Below, one piece after another: positions 16,135 through 24,648 of a stretch of 53,158 nt of DNA. The notes below the pieces were generated by a model. It saw nothing but the letters and a program-made list of their open reading frames with translations, did no database searches and was not told where the DNA came from. The stretch lies in contig NZ_JACIJG010000023.1 in the NCBI RefSeq assembly GCF_014199265.1, positions 1 through 53,158 on the forward strand. Reading direction: 5' to 3'. Source of the DNA: Brucella daejeonensis. GTDB lineage: Bacteria; Pseudomonadota; Alphaproteobacteria; Rhizobiales; Rhizobiaceae. Every line of letters starts with the position of its first letter. Positions within the stretch are counted from its first letter, which is position 1. The translations under genes were made by a program, and so were the position numbers.

Positions 16135-17749
16135 TCTCAACTTGCGATCGGCCCGCCCCTCCGGCGGGCCGTTTGCCTTTGAGTGAAATCCCAAGGATGC
16201 CTGCAAGATCGCCACGCACATCAATCTTCAGCTCGCCGTCCTCGGGTGTCAGAATGATGTCCTTCACAAGCGAGCGGATCACGTCGGCCGCCGTCATCCT
16301 CTTCGCCTCCGAATCCTCCTGAAGCGCCGCATACAGTTCATCGACCTGAACATGATAGTGGTGCGCCATGTTCGGATGCAGGAGGGGCGGCGGTTCCTCT
16401 GCTTCTTGCAGGAAAGCCGTCAGTTCCTTCTGACGGACCTCCAGCTCTTTCATCTGCTTCATCATGCGGGTGGGCGCGTCGTCGTCACTGGAGGCCATGA
16501 TGAGCTTCATCAGCTTATCGAGCTCCCGGTCAATCCGTTTCCTCTCGGCTTCGGCTTGATCGATCGACGCCCGCCCTTCCATGCGGAGCCGATTCATCTC
16601 GCGGGTGAACTCGTCACAGAATTCCTTGAACAGCGCGGGTTCCATAAGGTGATGGCGTAGCGCGTTGAGAACGCGTGCTTCAAGCTGATCGCGCCGGATG
16701 TTCTTGCGATTGTCGCACGTACCCTTGTTGCGTGCCGTCGAGCAGCCGACCAGATCAGCTGAGATCATCGAGTAGCCACCGCCACAGCAACCGCATTTCG
16801 TCAGGCCTGAGAACAGGTATTTGGGACGCCGACGCTCGCGGAAATGGATTTCGGCCTCGTTATCGTCGTTCCGGTTTTGCTTGACGGTCTTCTGGCGCTC
16901 CTTCACGGCCTGCCAGAGATCATCGTCAAGAATACGCAACTCCGGCACGTCCTGGGTGATCCAGTCCGCCTCCGGGTTCATCCGGGCCTGGCGTTTGCCC
17001 GTATCCGGGTCCTTGATGAAGCGCTGGCGGTTCCAGATCAGTCTGCCGACATACAGCTCGTTGTTGAGGATGCCATTGCCGCGTTTTGGGTTGCCATTGA
17101 TCGTGCTGAAGCCCCAATCGCCGCCGCTCGGCGCGGGGACGGCCTCCTTGTTCAGTTCGAAGGCAATCCGCTTGGCGGATTTTCCGGCTGCATAGTCGCG
17201 GAAGATGCGGCGGATGACATCAGCCTGGAACTCATTGATGGTCCGGTCACCGCGGACCGGCTCACCGTTTCTGTCGAACTTCTTGACCACGTCATAGCCA
17301 TAGGCGTTTCCGCCTCCCGACTTGCCCAATTCCACCCTTCCACGCTGTCCGCGGCGCGTCTTGTCGGCGAGGTCCTTGAGAAACAAGGCGTTCATCGTGC
17401 CTTTGAGGCCGACATGTAGATGGGTGACTTCGCCCTCCGAAAGGGTGACGATCTTCACATCCGAATACGCCATGCGTTTGAAGAGGCCGGCGATATCCTC
17501 CTGATCGCGTGAGAGGCGGTCCATAGCCTCGGCCAAGACATAGCGGAAGCGGCCACGGGTCGCGTCGGAGATCAGGGCCTGGATACCGGGACGGAGGAGA
17601 GAGGCGCCGGATATTGCGTGATCGGTGTATTCCTCGACCACCTGCCAGCCTTGCTTCTCGGCATGGAGACGGCAGATGCGAAGCTGGTCGGCGATCGAAG
17701 CGTCGCGCTGATTGTCGGATGAATAGCGGGCGTAGATCGCAACCTTCAC
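16091..17749 (-). CDS. Large serine recombinase with zinc-ribbon and coiled coil
   Basis: The start is GTG 17749 because AGGAGAG sits about 6 bases upstream; the frame stays open for 44 meaningless codons before it. The protein (552 aa) begins with the resolvase fold, catalytic Ser10 in YARYSS, DRLSRDQ near 80 and LKGTMNALFLKDLADKTRRG at about 125. A recombinase domain follows, then a zinc ribbon (CGCC...C...C, roughly 315-345) and a coiled coil. Such enzymes integrate and excise phages and islands. Its last 13 codons are the antisense of the tRNA-fMet fragment and stop within the anticodon region, so the true C-terminus may have been altered at the junction. It is probably the recombinase of the right-hand element or of a smaller island within it. 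Confidence 0.9.
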   Translation of the reverse strand: MKVAIYARYSSDNQRDASIADQLRICRLHAEKQGWQVVEEYTDHAISGASLLRPGIQALISDATRGRFRYVLAEAMDRLSRDQEDIAGLFKRMAYSDVKIVTLSEGEVTHLHVGLKGTMNALFLKDLADKTRRGQRGRVELGKSGGGNAYGYDVVKKFDRNGEPVRGDRTINEFQADVIRRIFRDYAAGKSAKRIAFELNKEAVPAPSGGDWGFSTINGNPKRGNGILNNELYVGRLIWNRQRFIKDPDTGKRQARMNPEADWITQDVPELRILDDDLWQAVKERQKTVKQNRNDDNEAEIHFRERRRPKYLFSGLTKCGCCGGGYSMISADLVGCSTARNKGTCDNRKNIRRDQLEARVLNALRHHLMEPALFKEFCDEFTREMNRLRMEGRASIDQAEAERKRIDRELDKLMKLIMASSDDDAPTRMMKQMKELEVRQKELTAFLQEAEEPPPLLHPNMAHHYHVQVDELYAALQEDSEAKRMTAADVIRSLVKDIILTPEDGELKIDVRGDLAGILGISLKGKRPAGGAGRSQVEMVAGAGFEPAAFRL

Positions 17750-17768
17750 AACGCACTCTCCTGTGACA

Positions 17769-17954
17769 TCAGGAGCGCGTCGTTTGGCGTTCCTTCGTCT
17801 GCTCCTCGAACGCTTCCCGCGCGGCCCGGCGGGCGAGCAGGCGAACCAGCTCGACCAGACGCGGATCCGGACCGTCGCCATGGGGCAAAAGCGTCAATTC
17901 CGGCTCGTTGAGCCGAAGCGTACTCCTTTGCTTTGGGCGGTTGCCAGAATTCAT
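17769..17954 (-). CDS. Small protein upstream of the serine recombinase, 61 aa
   Basis: ATG 17954 to a stop 19 bp before the recombinase start. The 61-aa product is hydrophilic, with a short basic N-terminus and a PDPRLVELVRLLARRAA helix followed by a charged tail. Small proteins of this size and pattern are often encoded just before large serine recombinases in Hyphomicrobiales and are presumably accessory factors, but their function is unknown. The ribosome site is weak. A competing longer frame (18168-17746) on the same strand looks less protein-like. The remaining 17955-18195 shows no convincing gene. Confidence 0.5.
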   Translation of the reverse strand: MNSGNRPKQRSTLRLNEPELTLLPHGDGPDPRLVELVRLLARRAAREAFEEQTKERQTTRS

Positions 17955-18195
17955 CGTTGCGCCGTTCGAAGCCAATTGCAAGTATATCGGCTTCAAGATT
18001 GGCGTGAACCGAAGTATAAGCAACTGCAATCAGAGGCGAATATTCGGCCACATCAGGCTTGCCCTCGTCGGTGCAGGCGAAATCTGGCGTAGCGAAGCGC
18101 GTCATGGAAGACGGAAAATACTGACGTTGCTCCGGCCTGCCGAGATCGTCGTGGACTCGCTCTGTCATCCTGTCCTCACTTGTCGGCGTTACAAA

Positions 18196-18214
18196 TCTGG
18201 ACTATATATCCAGA
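18196..18214. promoter_or_regulatory. Operator-like palindrome at the vapBC promoter
   Basis: TCTGGA-N7-TCCAGA, with the spacer containing TATATA, lies 20 bp before the vapB start. Toxin-antitoxin pairs usually repress their own promoter through such an inverted repeat, so this is the probable VapB(C) operator overlapping the -10 region. Confidence 0.55.
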
Positions 18215-18233
18215 CATAGCACGGAGGATAGTC

Positions 18234-18536
18234 ATGGGCAATGCCGCACAGAAAAGAGCGACGCAGAATTATCGCACGCGCCTGACGCAGCGAGGCCTCA
18301 CACGCTTCGAGATCATGGCGCTTGAATCCGACCGCGAACTGATCCGCACGCTTGCGCGTCGCCTGGCTGAGGAAGGCCCGGAAGCGGAAAGCGTCCGTTT
18401 GGCTGTCAAGACAGCCGTCGGCGGCAAGCCGCCGAAGCCCGGAAATATCCTGACCGCTTTGCGGCGCTCGCCGCTCGTCGGCGCCGAACTCGACCTTTCC
18501 CGCCCCCGTGAAGAGGGGCGCAAGGTCGATCTGTGA
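18234..18536 (+). CDS. vapB: VapB-like antitoxin, 100 aa
   Basis: The start is ATG 18234, preceded by GGAGGATA; 18 in-frame codons further upstream lack a ribosome site and overlap the operator. The protein has a basic N-terminus with a YRTRLTQRGLTRFEIMAL pattern (DNA-binding, ribbon- or helix-type) and an acidic/proline C-terminal half that would wrap the toxin. It overlaps the toxin gene by GTGA. Antitoxins of this kind neutralise the PIN RNase and repress the operon, probably at 18196-18214. The identification leans on the PIN toxin next door. Confidence 0.8.
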   Translation: MGNAAQKRATQNYRTRLTQRGLTRFEIMALESDRELIRTLARRLAEEGPEAESVRLAVKTAVGGKPPKPGNILTALRRSPLVGAELDLSRPREEGRKVDL

Positions 18537-18976
18537 CGCGCTATCTTCTCGACACCAACATCCTAAGCAATATCGTAAAGCCAAGGCCGTCGGAGTCGCT
18601 GCTGGCCTGGATGGCCGAGCAGCGCGATGAGGATCTGTTTATTGCCTCGCTGACAATCGCCGAAATCCGGCGCGGCATTCTGGAAAAGCCGCGAGGCAAG
18701 AAGCGTGACAGCCTCGACGCCTGGTTCGCGGGGCCAGAGGGGCCGCAGGCTCTCTTCGCCGGTCGTATCCTCTCCTTCGACGATAAGGCCGGTCTACTCT
18801 GGGCGCGACTCATGGCGGAGGGCAAAATGGCTGGCCGCCCCCGCAGTGGTCTCGACATGATCATTGCGGCCGTTGCAGGCGCAAATGACTGCGTTGTCGT
18901 AACGGACAACGAAAAAGATTTCGTGGGGCTCCAGATCATAAATCCGCTGCGCGGCGGTTTGGAGGGGGGAGAATAA
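18533..18976 (+). CDS. vapC: VapC/FitB-type PIN-domain RNase toxin
   Basis: The 147-aa protein begins MTRYLLDTNILSN, the canonical PIN start with the first catalytic Asp. It continues with the conserved Glu in LTIAEIRRG (about 43), an SGLDMIIAAVA segment carrying the third acid and TDNEKDF (fourth). Length is typical of VapC. PIN toxins cleave tRNA or rRNA in a Mg-dependent way. GTG 18533 overlaps the antitoxin stop. Only one base separates its TAA from the sir2 start, so the toxin-antitoxin module and the defence genes are one operon. Confidence 0.92.
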   Translation: MTRYLLDTNILSNIVKPRPSESLLAWMAEQRDEDLFIASLTIAEIRRGILEKPRGKKRDSLDAWFAGPEGPQALFAGRILSFDDKAGLLWARLMAEGKMAGRPRSGLDMIIAAVAGANDCVVVTDNEKDFVGLQIINPLRGGLEGGE

Positions 18977-18977
18977 A

Positions 18978-20366
18978 ATGACAGCTGCGCCGCCTGTACC
19001 TATCGAGTATCAGCTCATTGGCTTGACGGAAGACGGCAACGCCGGCGATCTTCTGCTTGGGCTCGACCAGAAACAAGGGCGCATTCGCCTCCAGGCTCTG
19101 ATCTCCGAATGGTTGCGAATGGAAAACCTCGTCGTTCTGACGGGTTCCGGCACGTCGGTTTCGGCGGGCGGCAAGACGATGGCGAACCTCGAAACTGCCG
19201 TTTTTGCGACGATTGAGGCTCTTCCCGATGTGCCGGCCTCTATCGGCCCGATCATCAAGGCGCGGCAGGATGCCGTTTCGATGGCCGATCTTCTTGATGA
19301 GCCGACGCTGGGGTTCGAGGCTTGGCTGTCCTTTGTCGCTAACGCACTTGTCGTTGGACAGTCGAAGGACGCGCCATTCTCCGGTGTCTCTTGGCCGGGC
19401 ACGCCAGCACCGAGCCTGGACGATCTCAAGTGGTTCGTTGATCGTCTGCGTATGTCGATTTTCGCCGAATGCGCGCTGTCCTTGCCCGATACGGCCAAAG
19501 CGAAGTCGGCAAGCGAGATCGCTCCGCAGCTTGCGTTTCTCTCCAAGCTCGTGGCGCGCGACAGCAATCTTGGCCGAACTCACCTTTTCACGTTGAACTA
19601 CGATACCCTCTTCGAGCAGGCCCTCGAACTTCTCGGTATCCAGTATTTCGATGGATTCACCGGCCGTGCCGCTGCCCGCTTCGATCCTTCGGTTTACGGG
19701 CTCGATATCTATTATCCGGGCGAAGTTGCCGAAGGTCGCGTAAGGCGCTTCGACAAGTTCCTGCACTTCTACAAGCTACATGGGTCCATTCACTGGTTCG
19801 AGCAGGACGGCGAGATGCGTGCGCGGCATCCCGATCTTGCCCCGTTCAGAGCCTATGCCGGCCTGAAAGCGGACGAGAAGGCGGCCGCACTCGTCGATTT
19901 GGCAGGGGAGACGCCATCAGTCGGAATTCTGCCGACGGCCAATAAGTTCGCGCAGACGCTGACGATGCCTTACGCGCATCTCTTCCGGTCCTTTCAGGTT
20001 CGCCTCGGTATCCCGCAGACCTTCCTGCTCGTTCTTGGCTATGGCTTTGGTGACGATCATGTCAGCCGTATCATTGAAAATGCGCTTATGAATCCGTCAC
20101 TGGTGATGCTCGTGGTTGAGCCTAATCCAGCAAGCCCCGTCATCGAGCGGGTGCGCCGCTACAAGGATCTCGGCAAGCGAGCTTTTGTGCTGACCCCAAC
20201 CGACGCCGCATTTGCTGCTGCCAAGTTCAAGCATGCCACCTTTGACGATTTCGCTCGCTCGGTAATGCCCGACGTACAGTGGCTGGACGACTTCCTGCGC
20301 CTGCGACGTTTCGAGAAGCAGATTGCTTCGTCTGCGACGCCGACCGACCCTGATCCGGCGGTGTAG
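18978..20366 (+). CDS. SIR2-domain NADase subunit of a SIR2-HerA defence system
   Basis: The 462-aa protein has a divergent Sirtuin fold: TGSGTS (55-60) for NAD binding, TLNYDTLFE with Asn207 and Asp209, KLHGSIHW with the catalytic His268, and GYGFGDDH near 355. Together with the HerA gene 1 bp downstream it matches the known two-gene SIR2-HerA anti-phage system, in which the SIR2 subunit degrades NAD+ when the HerA ring assembly is activated by infection. GAGGGGGGAG precedes ATG 18978. Location in the cytoplasm is expected. It is unusual in being directly fused in an operon behind vapBC. Confidence 0.88.
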   Translation: MTAAPPVPIEYQLIGLTEDGNAGDLLLGLDQKQGRIRLQALISEWLRMENLVVLTGSGTSVSAGGKTMANLETAVFATIEALPDVPASIGPIIKARQDAVSMADLLDEPTLGFEAWLSFVANALVVGQSKDAPFSGVSWPGTPAPSLDDLKWFVDRLRMSIFAECALSLPDTAKAKSASEIAPQLAFLSKLVARDSNLGRTHLFTLNYDTLFEQALELLGIQYFDGFTGRAAARFDPSVYGLDIYYPGEVAEGRVRRFDKFLHFYKLHGSIHWFEQDGEMRARHPDLAPFRAYAGLKADEKAAALVDLAGETPSVGILPTANKFAQTLTMPYAHLFRSFQVRLGIPQTFLLVLGYGFGDDHVSRIIENALMNPSLVMLVVEPNPASPVIERVRRYKDLGKRAFVLTPTDAAFAAAKFKHATFDDFARSVMPDVQWLDDFLRLRRFEKQIASSATPTDPDPAV

Positions 20367-20367
20367 G

Positions 20368-22362
20368 ATGGATAATCCACGTCTTATCGGCCACATTGTT
20401 TCAGTTCAGGGTTTCCGGGTGAAGGTGGAATTGCTGCCCGAGACTCGTTCGGCGCTGCGGGCGACCCTCGATGGAGTTCAGGTCGCGATCGCCATCAATG
20501 CTTATCTCACCTTCTCGCTTGGCGCAGGCGAAACTGTCATCGGCATCATCACCGATCTCGAGGCGCGGGAAAGCTTCGACCCTTCCAGCGGAGATGATCT
20601 CAGTCTGGAACTTATGAAGCCACGCCGGATTGCCAGCGTGCAGTTGTTGGGCACCATCGAGCACGCCGATGATGAGCCGTCTTTCAGTCCAGGCATATCC
20701 GTTCTGCCGACGTTGGATACACCGGCAGAAATCGGATCGCCCGACATCCTGCGTGCGATATTTGAGACCCCACCCCGTCGCAACAGGCCGGAAGGCTATG
20801 ATGACAAGGATTTCGACTACGACTTGAAAATCGGCTTTCCCACTGGCCAGGCGCGCAATGTCGTGCGAGCGTCCTACAATGACCTGTTCTCCAGGCCGTT
20901 GGCGATCGTTGGAAACACCGGCTCAGGCAAATCCTTCTCAGTGTCGAGCCTTATCCAGAAGGCCATGAAAGCACTGGACGGTGCTGCGCAGGAGCCGCAC
21001 GTCTTCATTCTCGACATCAATGGCGAATACGCCAAAGCCTTTCCCGCCACTATGGCCGAGACACGCCTGCCGGATCGCATCTATCTCAATGGCAGGGAGT
21101 TCAGCCTCCCGCTCTGGTTCCTGAACGCCGAAGAGATCTGCGCATGGCTGAGCGCATCGGAACAGACGCAGGAACCCGTACTGAAGGACTGGTGGGCGAT
21201 CGCGAAGGGCGGGAACGCTACGGCTGCCGCCAGCCTCGGTTCGCTGCAAAATGCAATGAGCGCGCTCGATCAGCTTCTCAGCGAACTGACGAAAGTGAAA
21301 AGGAAGTTCGCCGGTTCTTACTGCGACGCCATTGTGGGCCACCTCGCGGATTCCGACATCGACACTGCGGCCTTCGAAGTCCTTTTCAAGACTCATCGCA
21401 GTGTCGATCAGTACAACCAGGACGTAATGGGCAATCAGGCTGCGGTCGCGGCCGAAGCGGAGAAGCTCAAAGATGCCATCCGGATCAAGATTGTCGGCGG
21501 GAGCGATACGACGGAGGCAGGCGCGCGCACCGCAGATTCGCCGATCCCGATTGCGCGTTCAACGCTGACCGATCCGTCTCTGATCAATCGGGCGGTGTCA
21601 AAGGAAGACACGTTCAGGGTGGACGCCCATTTGACGACGCTGAAGCTGCGTTTGAAGACCCGCCTCGATGACAAGCGGTGGCGCGCATTCCTGAACTACG
21701 AGGACGCTGGCACTACGATCGCCAATCTATCCACCTGGTTCGCTCGCTTCGGTTTGGGCGCCACCACAGGTCCGAAGGTGTCTGTGCTCGACCTCTCGAT
21801 GCTGAGCAACGAAGTGCTTCCCTATGCCTGCGCCGTCATCGGGCGCGTGCTGCTGGAAGCGCGGGAACGCTTGCCCGCGGCGTCGCGCTACAAGCACCCA
21901 TGGGTACTCGTCCTCGAAGAGGCGCACAATTACGCCCGACCAGCTCGTACCGACGAGGATCGCGGTCATCGCCTGGCGCGGCTGACCTATGAGCGCATCG
22001 CAAAGGAAGGGCGCAAGTTCGGACTGTCGCTCATCATCGCCAGCCAACGCCCGAGCGAGATCAGCCAGACAATCATCAGCCAGTGCGCCAATTTCATCAG
22101 CCACCGTCTGCAAAACCCGGATGACATCGACCATTTCCGCCGGATCATCCCGATGCAGGCGCGGCGTCTGCTCGACCAAGTGACGATATTGTCGTCAGGC
22201 GAGGCGATTGTTTTTGGAAGCGCATTCCATATCCCGACGCGGGTCCAGTTCGATCGTCCGGAGCCCGGTCCATACAGCCAGACAGCAGCGCCGTATCACG
22301 AATGGTCGAAGGAAAAGATCCCATTTCCTCTGGGCACAATCATCGACGCCTGGGGAGCATAG
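20368..22362 (+). CDS. herA: HerA-like ATPase (FtsK/HerA superfamily) of SIR2-HerA
   Basis: ATG 20368 follows the sir2 TAG by one base. Residues 1-120 form the HerA/HAS-barrel (VSVQGFRVKVELL at the start). Residues 165-600 are the RecA-like motor, with Walker A VGNTGSGKS (181-189) and Walker B VLVLEEAHNYA (515-521). A RIAKEGRKFGLSLIIASQRPSE block and ISQCANFISHRLQNP follow, as in archaeal and bacterial HerA. HerA forms a hexamer that scaffolds and activates SIR2; homologues translocate DNA. The full 664-aa length and intact motifs suggest that the system is functional. Confidence 0.9.
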   Translation: MDNPRLIGHIVSVQGFRVKVELLPETRSALRATLDGVQVAIAINAYLTFSLGAGETVIGIITDLEARESFDPSSGDDLSLELMKPRRIASVQLLGTIEHADDEPSFSPGISVLPTLDTPAEIGSPDILRAIFETPPRRNRPEGYDDKDFDYDLKIGFPTGQARNVVRASYNDLFSRPLAIVGNTGSGKSFSVSSLIQKAMKALDGAAQEPHVFILDINGEYAKAFPATMAETRLPDRIYLNGREFSLPLWFLNAEEICAWLSASEQTQEPVLKDWWAIAKGGNATAAASLGSLQNAMSALDQLLSELTKVKRKFAGSYCDAIVGHLADSDIDTAAFEVLFKTHRSVDQYNQDVMGNQAAVAAEAEKLKDAIRIKIVGGSDTTEAGARTADSPIPIARSTLTDPSLINRAVSKEDTFRVDAHLTTLKLRLKTRLDDKRWRAFLNYEDAGTTIANLSTWFARFGLGATTGPKVSVLDLSMLSNEVLPYACAVIGRVLLEARERLPAASRYKHPWVLVLEEAHNYARPARTDEDRGHRLARLTYERIAKEGRKFGLSLIIASQRPSEISQTIISQCANFISHRLQNPDDIDHFRRIIPMQARRLLDQVTILSSGEAIVFGSAFHIPTRVQFDRPEPGPYSQTAAPYHEWSKEKIPFPLGTIIDAWGA

Positions 22363-22373
22363 AGGAGCCAACT

Positions 22374-22390
22374 GCCTCAGTTTTTGAGGC
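22374..22390. terminator. Weak hairpin between convergent operons
   Basis: GCCTCA (22374-22379) and TGAGGC (22385-22390) around GTTTT, in the 66-bp gap between herA and the convergent gene ending at 22429. Short stem, so low confidence. Confidence 0.35.
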
Positions 22391-22428
22391 CTATACGATG
22401 CGCTCTCCGGACCTCTGGTGCAACGCCT

Positions 22429-23736
22429 CTAGCTCTCGAATCCCTCCTTCGGCGACCATCGCCTCGTCTCGAACTTTCGTGGACGGAAAGGATCGCCTAC
22501 CAAGGCCAGGCCATCGCGGAACAGCGCGTAATTATAGTCAGAGCCGTCGGCACGCCGACCCCGGCTGTCCTCGCGAATGCCGAAACCAGCGGGATCAAAG
22601 CTGGGGAGGTCGAGTCGTTCGGGACGATCGTCACCACCGGCTCGGATCATACTGGTGAGGCTATCGAGGAACGCTCTGCAGGCCGTCTCCTCCATGACGA
22701 ACCAACCAACCGACTCGCCCAGCAAACCGCGAACGATAGTGTCTCGAATGGCAAGCCGCCGCCAATTCGGATCGTCCCAGAGCTCGTCGTGCCACCAATA
22801 GGGGCGTAAAGCCGGCCAGATCGAGAAGGCGTTGCCAAGATACCAACGGCCTGCATATGGAAATCGGACAAACGTGACTGGCCCGGATTCCACGGGAAAC
22901 TCGCCAGCCGTATTGATCCAATCGATCCAATTGACAACGGGGCTCATGCCCATAAGCAGGAAGTTCGACCGGTGGGTTGCCAGCGCCATTTGCGTTGTCA
23001 CGCCGCGGCCAACAGATGGCTGGCTCGTAGGCGGCAGAGCCTTTTTCCTTGGTTTCGTAATCCGCGTTTCGGCTACGCTCAGGAAGGCGCCAGACGTGCC
23101 CGGCTTCGAGCCAAAGGCCACGGAATAGCCGTGGACGACGTGGCCGAAGGGAGATCTCACATTCACGTAGGGTTTCACCTGCCTTGCATATTTGCGCTTC
23201 GCTTGCGAAGCGACTGTCTTCTCCGTGGCGTTGGCAGCGAATGAACCGTGGGCTTCAGCCAGCACGACACCGTGTCCATCGGCGTTCCCGCCGTCGTAGA
23301 GAAAATCGGCATGGGGATCGAGCGTGCTGGACAAGCAGGCCGCATTCGCGCGCCAGACATATCCCAAAGCGTTCATATAGAGATCGGTTATCCCGGCTCC
23401 GCACCGTGCGGTGAACAGGGTCCGTTCGGTATCAGCCAGATCCGCAAAGTCATCGGTGAGTTCGAACTTCGGAGTGTTCGAGATCAGGCATTCCAGTTGA
23501 GCGAGTGCGCTCTTCTGAAGGCTGGCCAGCAGTTGCGCTCGCGCCTGACGTGTCGTCGCCGTTCTGGCGACAGCCGCCGCCAGCGCGACGGGAGAGAACG
23601 TCAAGGTCGACGCGGCCTGAGGCGCTTCGAAATGCGGTGATACCGGGCTGGGAACATGTCTGTGCTTTGTATGGGTCGTCAGGCCGATCGTGACGTCGAC
23701 ATCCCACAATTTGGCAGTTGCACTCACAACGTTCAT
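22429..23736 (-). CDS. Unrecognised 435-aa protein, possible PD-(D/E)XK-like nuclease, partner of a HEPN protein
   Basis: ATG 23736 is preceded by GGGGGAC. No family recognised with confidence. Residues 140-165 contain PHADFLYDGG, then a VVLAEAHGSF segment (Asp144, Glu161, His163). The spacing and surrounding strands recall PD-(D/E)XK nucleases (PDFLY...EAKG), with His in place of the usual Lys. Residues 45-85 are alanine-rich helices; the C-terminal half is tryptophan-rich (WHDELWDDPNW). It is the second gene of an operon with the HEPN-like gene 20 bp upstream. It sits convergent to SIR2-HerA inside the defence island, so an anti-phage role is plausible but unproven. Confidence 0.65.
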   Translation of the reverse strand: MNVVSATAKLWDVDVTIGLTTHTKHRHVPSPVSPHFEAPQAASTLTFSPVALAAAVARTATTRQARAQLLASLQKSALAQLECLISNTPKFELTDDFADLADTERTLFTARCGAGITDLYMNALGYVWRANAACLSSTLDPHADFLYDGGNADGHGVVLAEAHGSFAANATEKTVASQAKRKYARQVKPYVNVRSPFGHVVHGYSVAFGSKPGTSGAFLSVAETRITKPRKKALPPTSQPSVGRGVTTQMALATHRSNFLLMGMSPVVNWIDWINTAGEFPVESGPVTFVRFPYAGRWYLGNAFSIWPALRPYWWHDELWDDPNWRRLAIRDTIVRGLLGESVGWFVMEETACRAFLDSLTSMIRAGGDDRPERLDLPSFDPAGFGIREDSRGRRADGSDYNYALFRDGLALVGDPFRPRKFETRRWSPKEGFES

Positions 23737-23756
23737 CCGTCCCCCAAGCGCTGGTC

Positions 23757-24263
23757 CTACTTGCTACTTGCCTTAGCGGTAATGTCGAAGTCAGGAATCG
23801 AAAGGCCGACGATCAGGTTAATGAACTTCTTCGCTTCAGCAATCGCATCCTCGGCCTCCTTTGCATTGCTGAATGTGCCTTGATGCACGACTGCGTTTCG
23901 CACGACATTGATGTTCTCGGCGGACTTGATGAGTGTCTTCCCTGTTTTACTCTTCGCGGGATGAGCGAAATAGATGGGCACGAACAGGCGGGTGACTTTG
24001 CCGTGGAGGCCGTTCGCCCACCGCAGGAACTGGTCGATGATCGTTGCGTCGAATTCGGTTTGGCGAGCCCATTCGGTTCGGATGGCATAGTTCGCAGCGA
24101 TCTCGGCAGCGGTTGCGCAACGCACGATGGCGGCTGAAGGCTCATCCCTCAAATGAAGGCCAGATAGCTTGTTCCACTGCGATTGCAGCTTCTCGAGGTC
24201 GGATCGCTCATTGTAGGGTTTCTTGGATGTCTTCCTGTGCGTTTCATTTGTCGTTTTTGTCAT
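23757..24263 (-). CDS. HEPN-like protein with an Rx4H motif, 168 aa
   Basis: ATG 24263 is preceded by GGGAG. The protein is helical throughout, starts with a lysine-rich tail and contains NVVRNAVVHQG (Arg122, His127), the Rx4H signature of HEPN domains, whose members are often metal-independent RNases in toxin or defence systems. The helix before the motif and the following KEAEDAIAEAKKFINL helix fit the four-helix HEPN fold. It is the first gene of a two-gene leftward operon with the 435-aa protein. HEPN proteins can also be non-catalytic adaptors, so RNase activity is an inference. Confidence 0.65.
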   Translation of the reverse strand: MTKTTNETHRKTSKKPYNERSDLEKLQSQWNKLSGLHLRDEPSAAIVRCATAAEIAANYAIRTEWARQTEFDATIIDQFLRWANGLHGKVTRLFVPIYFAHPAKSKTGKTLIKSAENINVVRNAVVHQGTFSNAKEAEDAIAEAKKFINLIVGLSIPDFDITAKASSK

Positions 24264-24562
24264 AGTCTCCCAGCCCTCATTAAAGACGCGCCTCCAGCAA
24301 TATCGTTTATGTTAATTCTTCTGCCGGGCAGATAAATGCTGAAACTTGATGTATTCACAGTATAGCGAGTTGCCGACCCTTTTTAGAAAGAAGAAACGAC
24401 AGCAACAGCTGCGGCGAATGCCGACTCTCTCATGCGCTCTGGTGAGCCGCACCCACAGGGCGAGCATCAGCTTGGCCGCAAGCGGATGGGGAAAGCCTTC
24501 CCCCTGGCCGGCGCCAAGGTCGCCGGCGCACCCCCTTCTGCGGGGAGGCCCCGCAACGCCCC

Positions 24563-24640
24563 CTAAGAGTGAGAGTGTGGATTGGGTTTCCATGACGGGT
24601 TGAGGGCTGGAGAAGAGGTCTCCGGCGCCCGTCATGGAGA
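24563..24640 (+). promoter_or_regulatory. Structured 5' leader of the DUF932 gene (leader 1)
   Basis: An upstream block CTAAGAGTGAGAG (24563-24575) precedes a two-part hairpin. The outer stem is CATGACGGG (24591-24599) with CCCGTCATG (24628-24636). The inner stem is CTGGAGA (24607-24613) with TCTCCGG (24619-24625) and a 5-nt loop. The 5' internal loop is TTGAGGG, the 3' one CG. The ribosome site GGAGA (24636-24640) starts at the foot of the outer stem. The same architecture recurs before parB. The stretch 24264-24562 has no gene, only the promoter side of the HEPN operon. Confidence 0.65.
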
Positions 24641-24648
24641 TTGCTCCC

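Noticed and set aside
17746..18168. Leftward open frame of 140 codons overlapping the small gene 17769-17954 and the recombinase ribosome site
   Set aside because: Arginine/glycine/serine-rich second half, no ribosome site, and it overlaps a better candidate and the recombinase start signals.
22384..22809. Rightward open frames opposite the 435-aa gene
   Set aside because: They are antisense to a well-started gene, with no ribosome site and atypical composition.
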